Below the pieces are notes generated by a model. It was not told where the DNA came from and did no database searches. It saw only the letters and a program-made list of their open reading frames with translations. DNA of 64,000 nucleotides from CBDBCU01 sp965242615 (lineage in GTDB: Bacteria > Chloroflexota > Dehalococcoidia > Lucifugimonadales > UBA3495): positions 1-64,000 of the forward strand of contig CBDESR010000005.1 in the NCBI GenBank assembly GCA_965242615.1. The letters run 5' to 3'. Of this stretch, positions 41,131-48,927 are shown in pieces. Position numbers and translations under genes: made by a program. Positions within the stretch are counted from its first letter, which is position 1, and each line of letters begins with the position of its first letter.

Positions 41131-42063
41131 CTATTGGGAAGTTCCGAGGTAGCGGAACAGGGGTTCGTCGGCGGAGAGGATGACGGTATCCTGTTCCTGA
41201 AGGAACTGCTGGTAGGCTTGGAGGCTGCGGCGGAAGGCGAAAAAGTCGGGATCCTGGTTGAGGGCGGCGGCGAGGATGCGGATGGCTTCGGCTTCGCCGG
41301 CGCCGCGGATTTGGTTGCTCTGCTGTTCGGCTTCGGCGAGGATGACTTCGCGGTTGCGGTTGGCGACGGCGCGGATTTTCAAGTCCTCCTCCTCGCCCTC
41401 GGCGCGGAAGCGGGTAGCGATGCGGTTACGCTCGGCGCGCATCCGGGTGTAGATGCTGGGGGTTACGGATTCGGGGAAGTCGGCGCGTTTGATGCGGACG
41501 TCGATGATTTCGATGCCGAAGTCCTGTTCGCCGGTGCGGCGGCGGACGCCGTCGAGTACCTCGGTGAGGATAGCGGTACGGGTGTCGCGGCCCTCGAAGA
41601 GGGGGAGACCTTCCTGGTCTTCGACGGGATTGCCGGCTTCGTCGATGATGGGTTCCGCGCCGATAATCTCGAAGCGGTCGCGCAAAGCTACCCGGTCGCG
41701 GAGGGTGGAGGTGACGATGTCGCCGAGGCGGCTGCGGGCGTTGTTTTCGGTTTGCAGGGTTTTGCGGAACTGGACCGGGTCGGTGATGCGGTAGCGGGCG
41801 TAGGAGTCGATGATGAGGTTCTGTTTTTCCTTGTCGGGCATAGCGACCGGGGCGGCGTCAATCCGCAGGATGCGCTTGTCGAAGGTGGCGACGGTGTCGA
41901 CGAAGGGGGCTTTGACATAGAGGCCGGGGGCGAGGCGGGTGTTGATGACCTCGTTAAAGCGCAGGATGATGACCTGCTGGGTTTCGTCGACGACGTAGAG
42001 GGACTGGCGGAGGAGGATGACGCCGAGGATGACGATAACGCCGAGGATGATTAGCGCGCGCAT
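41131..42063 (-). CDS. hflC: HflC protease modulator
   Basis: Protein of 310 residues with an N-terminal membrane anchor (ALIILGVIVILGVILLRQSLYVV) and an SPFH domain (DETQQVIILRFNEVI and DVRIKRADFPESVTPSIYTRMRAERNRIA, in parts), then the alanine- and glutamate-rich coil ending in AYQQFLQ. With HflK it forms the large ring that surrounds the FtsH protease in the inner membrane and controls its access to substrates. It follows hflK by about 100 bases. Confidence 0.94.
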   Translation of the reverse strand: MRALIILGVIVILGVILLRQSLYVVDETQQVIILRFNEVINTRLAPGLYVKAPFVDTVATFDKRILRIDAAPVAMPDKEKQNLIIDSYARYRITDPVQFRKTLQTENNARSRLGDIVTSTLRDRVALRDRFEIIGAEPIIDEAGNPVEDQEGLPLFEGRDTRTAILTEVLDGVRRRTGEQDFGIEIIDVRIKRADFPESVTPSIYTRMRAERNRIATRFRAEGEEEDLKIRAVANRNREVILAEAEQQSNQIRGAGEAEAIRILAAALNQDPDFFAFRRSLQAYQQFLQEQDTVILSADEPLFRYLGTSQ

Positions 42064-42162
42064 AAGTTGTTACTCTCTGCCGGGGGCGGTTAGGTTCGAT
42101 TGGGCCGGTCGGGTTTGGGTTTTTCCGGGATTCCCGTTGGCGCGGGAGGGACGGTTTAAGAA

Positions 42163-43251
42163 CTAGGGCGGGGGTTGGGGGCCGATGGGTACCGGGGTTA
42201 CGCCGTCATTGCCGCCGAGGAGAAGGACGGATTCGGCCTCCGGGGAGATGATGATTTTGGTAACGCCGGGGAGGATTTGCTCCATAGCTTCGAGGTAGAG
42301 GCGCTGGCGGGTGACTTCCCGGGAGTTGCGGTATTCCTGAAGGACGGCGTTGAACTGGTCGGCTTCACCCTGGGCGCGGGCGATACGGGCTTGGCGGAAG
42401 GCTTCGGCGCCTTCTTTGATGCGCTCGGCGTCACCTTCGGCGCGGGGGATGATGTCGGCCTCGAAAGCGCGGGCCTGGTTGATACGGGTATCCCGTTCCT
42501 GACGGGCGCGCAGCACATCGTCGAAAGCGTCGCGGACTTCCTCCGGGGCTTTGACATCCTGCAACTGGACGGTTTCGATGTTAATGCCGGTGTTGTAGCT
42601 GTCGAGGATTTCCTGGAGGCGGGTTTTGGTTTGTTCCTCGACTTCCTCGCGGTTGCGGACCAGGACATCGTCGATGGAACGCTGGCCGACGACGAGGCGG
42701 AGGGCGGCTTCGGCGGCGTCTTTGAGGGTGCGGCCGTCGGGGCGGCCGGGTTGGATGGCGCGGCTTTCCTCGCCGGGGTCGTCGACGCGGAACAGGTAGT
42801 CGTTGAGGCTTTTGATGTTGTATTGGACGACCATTTGGACGTCGACGATGTTGAGGTCGCCGCTAATCATCAGGGCTTCGGTGGGGAAAGGGTTGCCGGC
42901 GCCGGCGGCGTTGCTGCGGAAGCCGAGTTCCATCCGGCGGGTTTCGGTGACGCGGACGACGTCCCGGTTGCCGATGGGGGAGGGCCACCACCATTGGAGA
43001 CCTTCCTGGGTTACCGGAGTACCCTGAACGGCGCCAAAGAGGCGGCGGGCGGCGTTTTCACCGGGGCCGATGGTATAGACGCCGGTAGCCGCCCAGACGA
43101 TGATGAGAAGGGCGAGGATGGCGATGATGAAAATGCCGAGGCCGCCGCCGCCAAAGCGGCCGGAGAAGCGGCCGACGCCTTCGCGGAAGCGGGCCGTTAC
43201 CTGCTCGAAGTCCATTTCGGGTTGCCGTTGGCCGCCGCCGGGTGGGTACAT
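42163..43251 (-). CDS. hflK: HflK protease modulator
   Basis: Protein of 362 residues. A Gly-rich N-terminal part leads to one membrane helix (LGIFIIAILALLIIVWAATGVY) and an SPFH domain (IGPGENAARRLFGAV, ALMISGDLNIVDVQMVVQYNI and VQLQDVKAPEEVRDAFDDVL) and a long coiled-coil rich in Ala, Arg and Glu. It is the partner of HflC. The first gene of an hflK-hflC-sucC-sucD series. Confidence 0.93.
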   Translation of the reverse strand: MYPPGGGQRQPEMDFEQVTARFREGVGRFSGRFGGGGLGIFIIAILALLIIVWAATGVYTIGPGENAARRLFGAVQGTPVTQEGLQWWWPSPIGNRDVVRVTETRRMELGFRSNAAGAGNPFPTEALMISGDLNIVDVQMVVQYNIKSLNDYLFRVDDPGEESRAIQPGRPDGRTLKDAAEAALRLVVGQRSIDDVLVRNREEVEEQTKTRLQEILDSYNTGINIETVQLQDVKAPEEVRDAFDDVLRARQERDTRINQARAFEADIIPRAEGDAERIKEGAEAFRQARIARAQGEADQFNAVLQEYRNSREVTRQRLYLEAMEQILPGVTKIIISPEAESVLLLGGNDGVTPVPIGPQPPP

Positions 43252-43410
43252 AAGTTTTGCATCCTTATTTTAGGTTACTGGAGTGGGCAACAAGCCGGCG
43301 GGCGGTTTTGGGGTCAGCCAGCCGGGACTGCCGGAGGGCATTGTAACACTGTTTGGGGCGATTGGGGCAAGGATTGGGGGAAATTGGGGAAATTGGGGGG
43401 AATTGGGGAT

Positions 43411-43445
43411 AAGAATTAGGAATTAGGAATTGAGAATTGGGGGAC
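43411..43445 (+). repeat. GAATT-rich dispersed repeat, copy 2
   Basis: Matches the repeat at 21021-21054, ending in GAGAATTGGGGGAC. The remaining 43252-43568 gap between hflK and RNA copy B shows no gene and is GT-rich on the plus strand. Confidence 0.7.
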
Positions 43446-43568
43446 GGAGTTGGATGGGGATTGGTAGGGGATGGAGGGGGCTTTAGTACGGGGTATAGCC
43501 GGGGCAGGAACTCCTGGCGGCCCCGGCGGGTTGAGTTTAGTATTTATCAGCATTGGGGTAGGGTCGCC

Positions 43569-44047
43569 GGGCGGAACCGCTGGCCGGAAGTTCCGCCCTT
43601 GCGGGAGGGGGTTGGCAAGTCTGGTCATTGGGACGCCATACACCGGTTGGCACACTGGCGTACTCATGCCGGTATTACCCGGCCAGATTTGCCTGGCGGC
43701 AAACTAGACCTTGAGTTGGTTACTAACGCCGGTTGGTATGGTTGCCATGCCGGCGGGTTGGCCCAGTCCAGCTACCGGGGTTGACCGCACCTCCAGTCAA
43801 CCTGTTAACTCCAGCTCCTGTAGGGATGGGGTAGCGGTTTGGCGGCGGTTGGGATTTGCCGGTTTCCGCTGCTCCGGTTGGGGAATTACGGGGCCTTAAT
43901 CCGTTTCCCCGGGGATTAGGAGCGGGACGCTTGACGGCCGCATGGGCCGGGGGCGTCCACAGCGCGCTGTGAGCTGTATTTCACGGTAAGCTAGCGTATC
44001 GTTTTGAGACCCGGCGTCCCGGGGCTAGGTCTGACCTTCGCAGTTTT
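43569..44047 (-). ncRNA. Candidate structured RNA, copy B
   Basis: About 480 non-coding bases matching copies A and C. Minus-strand order: AAAAACTGCG start, CCCGG-GACG-CCGGG hairpin, ATACGCTAGCTTACCGT, CACAGC/GCTGTG palindrome, GGTTGAC-TGGAG-GTCAACC hairpin, CGCCGG/CCGGCG helix with the inner GGCAACC loop, AACTCAAGGTCTAG segment, TTTGCC-GCCA-GGCAAA hairpin where C has TTGCCG-TAAT-CGGCAG, ACCGG/CCGGT helix, CCAGACTTGCC pairing long-range with GGCAAATCTGG, and a final GGGCGGAAC/GTTCCGCCC hairpin. Both this hairpin and the ACCGG helix differ from the other copies by compensating changes. Neighbouring genes are not downstream in the same direction within a reasonable leader distance. Confidence 0.6.
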
Positions 44048-44048
44048 T

Positions 44049-44077
44049 ATTATGGGGGCGGGAATTATGGTTGTCAA
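44049..44077 (-). promoter_or_regulatory. Promoter of structured RNA copy B
   Basis: TTGACA, 17 bases, CATAAT on the minus strand, followed by AAAAACTG. The best match to the sigma-70 consensus among the three copies. Confidence 0.7.
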
Positions 44078-44134
44078 GTGGTGAATTGGATGAATTTTCG
44101 GGAATTGGGAAATTGGTTTCTTGGATGGGGTACG

Positions 44135-44164
44135 GCGGGGGAACTTTTGTAAAAGTTCCCCCGC
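44135..44164. repeat. Hairpin repeat family 2, copy 1
   Basis: Near-perfect palindrome with arms GCGGGGGAACTTTT and AAAAGTTCCCCCGC. The same palindrome with similar flanks (TACG before, an ACTTTTGAGTTTTTGGGG-like stretch after) occurs at 45390-45419. Confidence 0.8.
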
Positions 44165-44212
44165 ACCCCCTCAAAACTTTTGAGTTTTTGGGGGAGTTTT
44201 TAAGGCGGCGGT

Positions 44213-44241
44213 TCTGGATTCCCACTTTCGTGGGAATGACG
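44213..44241 (+). repeat. dRS3-like palindromic repeat
   Basis: Perfect core ATTCCCACTTTCGTGGGAAT followed by GACGA. Confidence 0.78.
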
Positions 44242-44291
44242 ATTTCTTTCGTGGGGAGGACGATTGCTATAGGGGATAGCCCGGCCCCGAT

Positions 44292-44327
44292 AAAACCGCC
44301 CGGGCCGATAAAGGGCCCGGGCGGTTT
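44292..44327 (-). terminator. Terminator of the secreted-protein gene
   Basis: AAACCGCCCGGGCC pairs with GGCCCGGGCGGTTT; on the minus strand the stem is followed by TTTTATCGG. It lies 47 bases after the stop of the gene at 44374. Confidence 0.75.
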
Positions 44328-44373
44328 CAGACGCCTATCTAACCGGCTAATGGGCCGGGGCTGACTGGGAAAA

Positions 44374-45180
44374 CTACCGCCGCACCCGCTTGCGGCAGGT
44401 GGCGGTGTAGGGGCGTTCCACGCTGGCTATGAACTGGAATTGGCCGCCGCTGGCCTGGTTGTCGCCGTAGTAAAACCGGCCGCCGCCCATCTCGATGTTG
44501 CGGACTTTGGGGTAGCCCATTTCCCGGCATTTGGCAAGGGCATCGGCGGCGACGCCGGATCGCGTGTTATCGGCCCAGTAGTTTAACCAAGCCTCGCCGC
44601 TGCTGCCGGGGGTGTTGACCCAAGTTCGGTACTCATCGTCCGCTAGGCCCTTGGCGGTGGCCTCGTCGCTATCGGCTGCGCCGGCGGTCATATCGGCGTG
44701 AAACCCGTACTGGAGAGCGCTGGACAGGGGCCGATTTTTCCAAGTATAGCGGCGGCGGCGTTCCTCCCGGGGGAATTCAAAGATGAGGTCGCGGCTGACG
44801 CCGGTAACGCCGGATTCGCCGTCGGTGAGATAGCCCTCTTGGGCGGACAGGAAGCCGCGGAAGTTGCCGCTTTCGCCGAAATAGACGGTGTCGTCGCGTT
44901 CGTTGCGGTCGCGGCCGGCAAGCCAAGTTTCGGTTTTGGTCCAGGTGTCGGACTGGTCGATGGCGCAGTAAATGGACTTGCCCCGGTTGGCGGCGAGGGA
45001 TTCGAGGATCATCGAGACGCGGGCATCCTCGGCGTCGGCCACGGCGGGGGACTCTTGCCAGTCGGAGCAGTCCCAAGGGATGGAACGGGGGGCGGCTTGG
45101 GCGGGACTGGAGGCGACGGTTAGGAGGAGGGTCAGGGCGGTCAGGGCAAGGGCGGTGATGAGAAGTCGGCAGCGGTACAT
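44374..45180 (-). CDS. Secreted hypothetical protein
   Basis: Protein of 268 residues with a clear signal peptide (RLLITALALTALTLLLTVA, then SSPAQA as cleavage region). Mature sequence has Cys residues in WDCSDW, IYCAID, AKCREM and TATCRKR, which may form disulfides outside the cell. No catalytic motif recognised. GGGAGG precedes the ATG at 45180. It has its own terminator; an 18-bp perfect inverted repeat lies upstream. Function unknown. Confidence 0.7.
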   Translation of the reverse strand: MYRCRLLITALALTALTLLLTVASSPAQAAPRSIPWDCSDWQESPAVADAEDARVSMILESLAANRGKSIYCAIDQSDTWTKTETWLAGRDRNERDDTVYFGESGNFRGFLSAQEGYLTDGESGVTGVSRDLIFEFPREERRRRYTWKNRPLSSALQYGFHADMTAGAADSDEATAKGLADDEYRTWVNTPGSSGEAWLNYWADNTRSGVAADALAKCREMGYPKVRNIEMGGGRFYYGDNQASGGQFQFIASVERPYTATCRKRVRR

Positions 45181-45241
45181 AGGAATACCTCCCGGCGGCA
45201 ACGCCTTTTAATGCCGGCGATAAGCCGGTAATAAAAGGATA

Positions 45242-45284
45242 GAAAGGGCCGCCCTAAATCCTTGACATTTAGGGCGGCCCTTTC
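45242..45284. repeat. 18-bp perfect inverted repeat
   Basis: GAAAGGGCCGCCCTAAAT (45242-45259) pairs with 45267-45284 with a seven-base loop CCTTGAC. It lies 60 bases upstream of the secreted-protein gene. It could be a two-way terminator or an operator. No T run follows on either strand beyond the three T's in the arm. Confidence 0.7.
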
Positions 45285-45389
45285 CGCGATTGGAGGCTTT
45301 TGGGGAGGGGCGGGGTTGGCTGCTGGGGGGTTGGGGGCTCGAGAATTAAAATTTTTTGTGGGTCCCGGGAAGGGGGCGAAAAAAATACG

Positions 45390-45419
45390 GCGGGGGAACT
45401 TTTGTAAAAGTTCCCCCGC
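45390..45419. repeat. Hairpin repeat family 2, copy 2
   Basis: Identical core to 44135-44164. The gap 45285-45493 otherwise holds no gene. Confidence 0.8.
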
Positions 45420-45493
45420 CGCGCCCGGGAAAGTTTTTGAGTTTTTGGGGAGGGCGGGCCGGGATTGCTAGTCGGTGGCGGGGTAAGGGCAAA

Positions 45494-46087
45494 TTACTGG
45501 GGACGCATGGCTACGGAGTCGATGAAGGCTTTATCCATTGCGACCCGCCGGTCGGCGGCTTGCCACAGTTCATTGGAGTAAGAGCTACGGACGGACTGGC
45601 GCGGGCCGTGAAAAAGCCAGGTGGCAATGCCGGCTTGCTGCGCCACTTCCACCGCCGGAATCAAGTCCGAGTCGCCGCTGACCAGAGCGGCGTGAGTAAT
45701 CTGGTTTTTGGCGCTCAAGAGGGCGAAGTCCAGCCCCAGGAGCAGGTCGACGCGCTTCTGCTGGAATATGGGATTGCCGCCGGCATCCCGGCCGCGAAAC
45801 ATCAACCTTCCCTCCCGGACGGTGTAATTGTCCAGCCGGTTGAGGGCATTGAACCGGCTGGCTTTGCGGCTGAAACGCTTTCGCTCCTCCGGGGTAGGCG
45901 AATCGCTCTGGTAGGGCAAGCAGTCGTAGTAATAGGTTCGCAGCAAATCCAGCGGCTCGGCGGTGCCGGCAGCAACAGTGTGAGTAATTTCCACGCTCAG
46001 CCGGCGGTGGTCAATCCATACTCGAAAGTCGTCCCGAGCCAGCACATCCAGGTACCCGCCGTCAATGAATATCGCCAATCGCGCCAC
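45494..46087 (-). CDS. NYN domain protein (DUF88/PIN-like nuclease)
   Basis: Protein of 197 residues of the NYN (N4BP1/YacP-like) PIN-type nuclease family. The catalytic acidic residues are seen in LAIFIDGGYLD near the N-terminus, QKRVDLLLGLDFALL in the middle, and ALVSGDSDLIPAVEVAQQAG near the C-terminus. The GTG at 46087 is taken because the family begins directly before the first strand; the long upstream frame is not conserved. Such proteins are thought to cut RNA. A strong hairpin lies immediately upstream. Confidence 0.85.
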   Translation of the reverse strand: MARLAIFIDGGYLDVLARDDFRVWIDHRRLSVEITHTVAAGTAEPLDLLRTYYYDCLPYQSDSPTPEERKRFSRKASRFNALNRLDNYTVREGRLMFRGRDAGGNPIFQQKRVDLLLGLDFALLSAKNQITHAALVSGDSDLIPAVEVAQQAGIATWLFHGPRQSVRSSYSNELWQAADRRVAMDKAFIDSVAMRPQ

Positions 46088-46104
46088 GGAACACCGCCCA
46101 AAAC

Positions 46105-46135
46105 AAAGAGCCGAGCAACAGTTGCTCGGCTCTTT
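46105..46135 (-). terminator. Terminator between the MFS and NYN genes
   Basis: AAAGAGCCGAGCAA and TTGCTCGGCTCTTT form a perfect 14-bp stem with a three-base loop, followed on the minus strand by GTTTTGGG. It would end the transcript of the MFS gene or attenuate the NYN gene. Confidence 0.8.
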
Positions 46136-46261
46136 GGAAAATTGTTTTACCTGACACCCTTGCTCCATATTCTGGAGAGCGCCAGGGGGTATTAACGGAT
46201 TGATTATTTCACGGCTTTGGGGATTTGTCAAGCCTTAAATTTGCGGGCCGCCCCGGGGTTG

Positions 46262-47704
46262 CTAGCCGGCAGTGGTGGCAGCGGGGGCGGGGGAGGGGTC
46301 GGGGGCGCGGGTTAGTTGGGGCGGTTTGCGGGTGAACAGGAAGCAGAGGCTGGCCAGGGCGGCGCAGATGGCGGCCGGGATGATGGCCCAGTCGTAGCTG
46401 CCGTAGGTGTCAAAGACCCAGCCGACATAGACCGGGGAGGCAACCAATGCCCAACTGTGGGAGAAGGTGATGTAGCCGCGCAGGGTGGCGAAGCGGTCGC
46501 GGCCGTAGTAGTCGCCGAGGGCGGCCCAAACGATGATGCCGGCGCCATCGCCGAAACCCTCGAGGAGGATGAAGGTCAAAATCAGCATTATGCCAATCAG
46601 TCCGGCGTCCCAGCTGCCGAAGTAGAGGAATACGAAAGCTAAAGCTTCGGCGGCCAAGGTGCCGGCTAAGATCAAGGATTTGGGCCACTGGTCACCGAAG
46701 TAGCCGAGGATCAGGCGGGAGAGGAAGTTGATGCCGAACATAGCACCGGTGAGGTTGGCGGCCATTTGGCGGCTGACGCCTTTGTCCTCGAGGATGGGGA
46801 CGATGCTGACCAGGATGCCGAGGGTGGCAATCATCCGCAAGCCGGCGCCGAGCATTAGCAGCCAGTAGGCTTTGGTGTGGAGGGCTTCGCGGACGGTGTA
46901 GTCGCGGAGGATGCGGCGGCGGCCGGCCGGGTCGCGGGGGCCGCCGGCGACCGGGGCGGTAGTATCGCCATCAGGCAGCAGTCCGATGTCCTCGGGGCGG
47001 TTGCGGAACAGGAAGCAGAGGGGAAAGAGGAAAATCAGATAAGCCAAGCCGGCAGCCAGGGAGGCCACTTCCCAACCCCAACGCTCGATGACGCCGTTCA
47101 TCGAGGGGACGATGAACAACCCGCCTAAAGAGGCTACGGCGGCGAGGATGGAGATGGCGAGGGAGCGGCGGCGGCGGAACCATTGATTGATGCCGGCGAA
47201 CATGGCGTGCTGAAAGGCGATGCTGTTGCCGAGGGAGACGAGGAGCAGATAGACGAGGGTGAAGGCCCAGAAGCCGCCGAGGTATTGGGCGAGGAGGTCG
47301 AGGCGGAACAGGGCGAAGTAGCCGAGGACGGCGAGGAGGACGGAGGGGATGAGCAGGGCGCGGTTGCCGAACTTGTCGATGAGCCAGCCGGCGAAGGGGC
47401 CTTCGAGGCCGCCTTCGGCCCGGGCCAAGGAGAAAATGAGGTTGGTTTGGGCTTGGCTGATGCCTAAGGAGTCGCGGATGGCGGGGACAAAGACGGTGAA
47501 GCCGCGAAAGAAAATGCCGCTGGCAAAGAATGCCATCAGGGAGGTGATGGCTAACATCCACCAGCCGTAGAAAATGCGGGGACGCCGGGGGCGGGTTTGC
47601 TGGGGGGGTAAATCCACTAAAACCTGTCTTTCCACTCTTTCCGCGCCGGGGGCGGGCGGGCTGATTGCGTTGCCTAGTTTAGCGGGAAAGGGCGGCGGCG
47701 GCAA
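46262..47704 (-). CDS. MFS transporter (OFA/monocarboxylate type)
   Basis: Protein of about 480 residues with 12 predicted membrane helices. RIFYGWWMLAITSLMAFFASG begins the first helix and is typical of the oxalate:formate antiporter and monocarboxylate group, followed by EGPFAGWLIDKFGNRALL, the loop 2-3 signature. The central loop is charged, as expected between helices 6 and 7. The N-terminal 40 residues are Pro/Arg-rich and the true start is uncertain. Substrate unknown, probably an organic acid. Confidence 0.88.
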   Translation of the reverse strand: MPPPPFPAKLGNAISPPAPGAERVERQVLVDLPPQQTRPRRPRIFYGWWMLAITSLMAFFASGIFFRGFTVFVPAIRDSLGISQAQTNLIFSLARAEGGLEGPFAGWLIDKFGNRALLIPSVLLAVLGYFALFRLDLLAQYLGGFWAFTLVYLLLVSLGNSIAFQHAMFAGINQWFRRRRSLAISILAAVASLGGLFIVPSMNGVIERWGWEVASLAAGLAYLIFLFPLCFLFRNRPEDIGLLPDGDTTAPVAGGPRDPAGRRRILRDYTVREALHTKAYWLLMLGAGLRMIATLGILVSIVPILEDKGVSRQMAANLTGAMFGINFLSRLILGYFGDQWPKSLILAGTLAAEALAFVFLYFGSWDAGLIGIMLILTFILLEGFGDGAGIIVWAALGDYYGRDRFATLRGYITFSHSWALVASPVYVGWVFDTYGSYDWAIIPAAICAALASLCFLFTRKPPQLTRAPDPSPAPAATTAG

Positions 47705-47748
47705 GGATTTTTGGGGGGATTAAGGGGGGATGCAGAGTTGGCGGCATT

Positions 47749-47779
47749 TCTGGATTCCCACTTTCGTGGGAATGACGGT
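47749..47779 (+). repeat. dRS3-like palindromic repeat
   Basis: Perfect core ATTCCCACTTTCGTGGGAAT followed by GACGG. Confidence 0.78.
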
Positions 47780-47898
47780 GGGAGAGGCGGGGATGGCGGT
47801 GGCGATAGGCGATTCCTTGGAACAGAGCCGGCAGCCGGGAGGTGTCCACCCTATACTTATTCCATTCCTATCGGTTATAATGAACCGGCTAAACCCGG

Positions 47899-47972
47899 GC
47901 GGGTGTAGCTCAGTGGTAGAGCTCCAGCCTTCCAAGCTGGCTACGTGGGTTCGATTCCCATCACCCGCTCCA
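47899..47972 (+). tRNA. tRNA-Gly (anticodon UCC)
   Basis: A 74-base cloverleaf: acceptor GCGGGTG with CACCCGC, D arm AGCTCAGTGGTAGAGC, anticodon arm CCAGC-CTTCCAA-GCTGG, T arm GTGGGTTCGATTCCCAT, and encoded CCA. TATAAT lies 18 bases upstream. The FAH-family gene starts about 40 bases after it. Confidence 0.96.
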
Positions 47973-48013
47973 TTGGACTTATTCGCGGCAGCGGGCCGGA
48001 TTGGGAGTCGTAT

Positions 48014-48796
48014 ATGCTTTGGTGCCGCTTTCAGCAGGGCGAGACTACCGGCTACGCCCGCATCGTTGACGACGAAGTTATCGCCGTTGACGGCAGTCCT
48101 TTGGAAAATCCGCAGGACAGCGGCGTTACCTATGCTTTGGGCGAAGTTCGGCTCTTGGCGCCGATTATTCCGCCGATGCTTTACGCCGCTGGCCCGAACC
48201 ACCGCGGTCATATTGAGGCGATGGCACAGCGGCGCGGCGCAAGGCCGGTCTATCCCCGTTTCCCCGAACCCAACTTCCGCTCGGTTCACGCCATCATCGG
48301 CCCGGAGGCCAACATCGTCATTCCCGCCGACAGCAGCGGCGCTGTCCAGCCGGAAGGTCAGCTGGCGGTAGTTATCAGCAAGCCGGCCCGCAAACTGGAA
48401 AACCGCCGGCAAGCTCTCGACTGCATCTTTGGCTACACCATTGCCAATGACATCAGCGAGAGGGTTTGGCAAAGCGGCGACCGCACAATGTTTCGGGGCA
48501 AAAACTGCGATACTTTCAAGCCCCTTGGTCCCTGGATTGTAACCGGATTGCCCCCGGATGATTTCCGCATCATCGTACGCTGCAACGGAGACATTTGGCA
48601 GGATTTCACCGCCGCCGAACAAATCTGGGACGCTCCGGCGTGGATTCAGGAAATGAGCCGATACACTACCCTGTATCCGGGCGATATTCTGATGTTAGGC
48701 ACGCAAGGCGCGGATGGCGACCTGCGCCCCGGCGACACTATCGCAGTGGAAATCAGCAACCTCGGGACGCTGCGTAACTATATAGTGGGGGAGTAG
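48014..48796 (+). CDS. Fumarylacetoacetate hydrolase family protein
   Basis: Protein of 260 residues with the FAH signature: LLAPIIPPMLYAAGPN, a central EGQLAVVISKPARKL, FGYTIANDISERVWQ and GKNCDTFKPLGPWIV. Metal is probably held by Glu in the EGQL region and by Asp in NDISER. Members act on 2-oxo-acid or acylpyruvate substrates. The ATG at 48014 is behind GGGAG; frames running back into tRNA-Gly are false. Confidence 0.88.
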   Translation: MLWCRFQQGETTGYARIVDDEVIAVDGSPLENPQDSGVTYALGEVRLLAPIIPPMLYAAGPNHRGHIEAMAQRRGARPVYPRFPEPNFRSVHAIIGPEANIVIPADSSGAVQPEGQLAVVISKPARKLENRRQALDCIFGYTIANDISERVWQSGDRTMFRGKNCDTFKPLGPWIVTGLPPDDFRIIVRCNGDIWQDFTAAEQIWDAPAWIQEMSRYTTLYPGDILMLGTQGADGDLRPGDTIAVEISNLGTLRNYIVGE

Positions 48797-48927
48797 AGGG
48801 GGCGGATTCCTCGGCCCCTCGTGGGAATGACGATTTCTATAGGCGATAGAGTTGGCTGCCGTATGGCAAAACCCCACTTGGCTAAAACCCGCCTTTTGCT
48901 TTATAGTATGCAATGCAAGGAGGGCGG

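Noticed and set aside
41134..43419. Long plus-strand open frames opposite hflC and hflK
   Set aside because: Shadow frames rich in Asp, Gly and Val opposite well-conserved SPFH genes.
47945..48013. Upstream extension of the FAH-family gene
   Set aside because: It overlaps tRNA-Gly; the ATG at 48014 has a ribosome site and fits the family.
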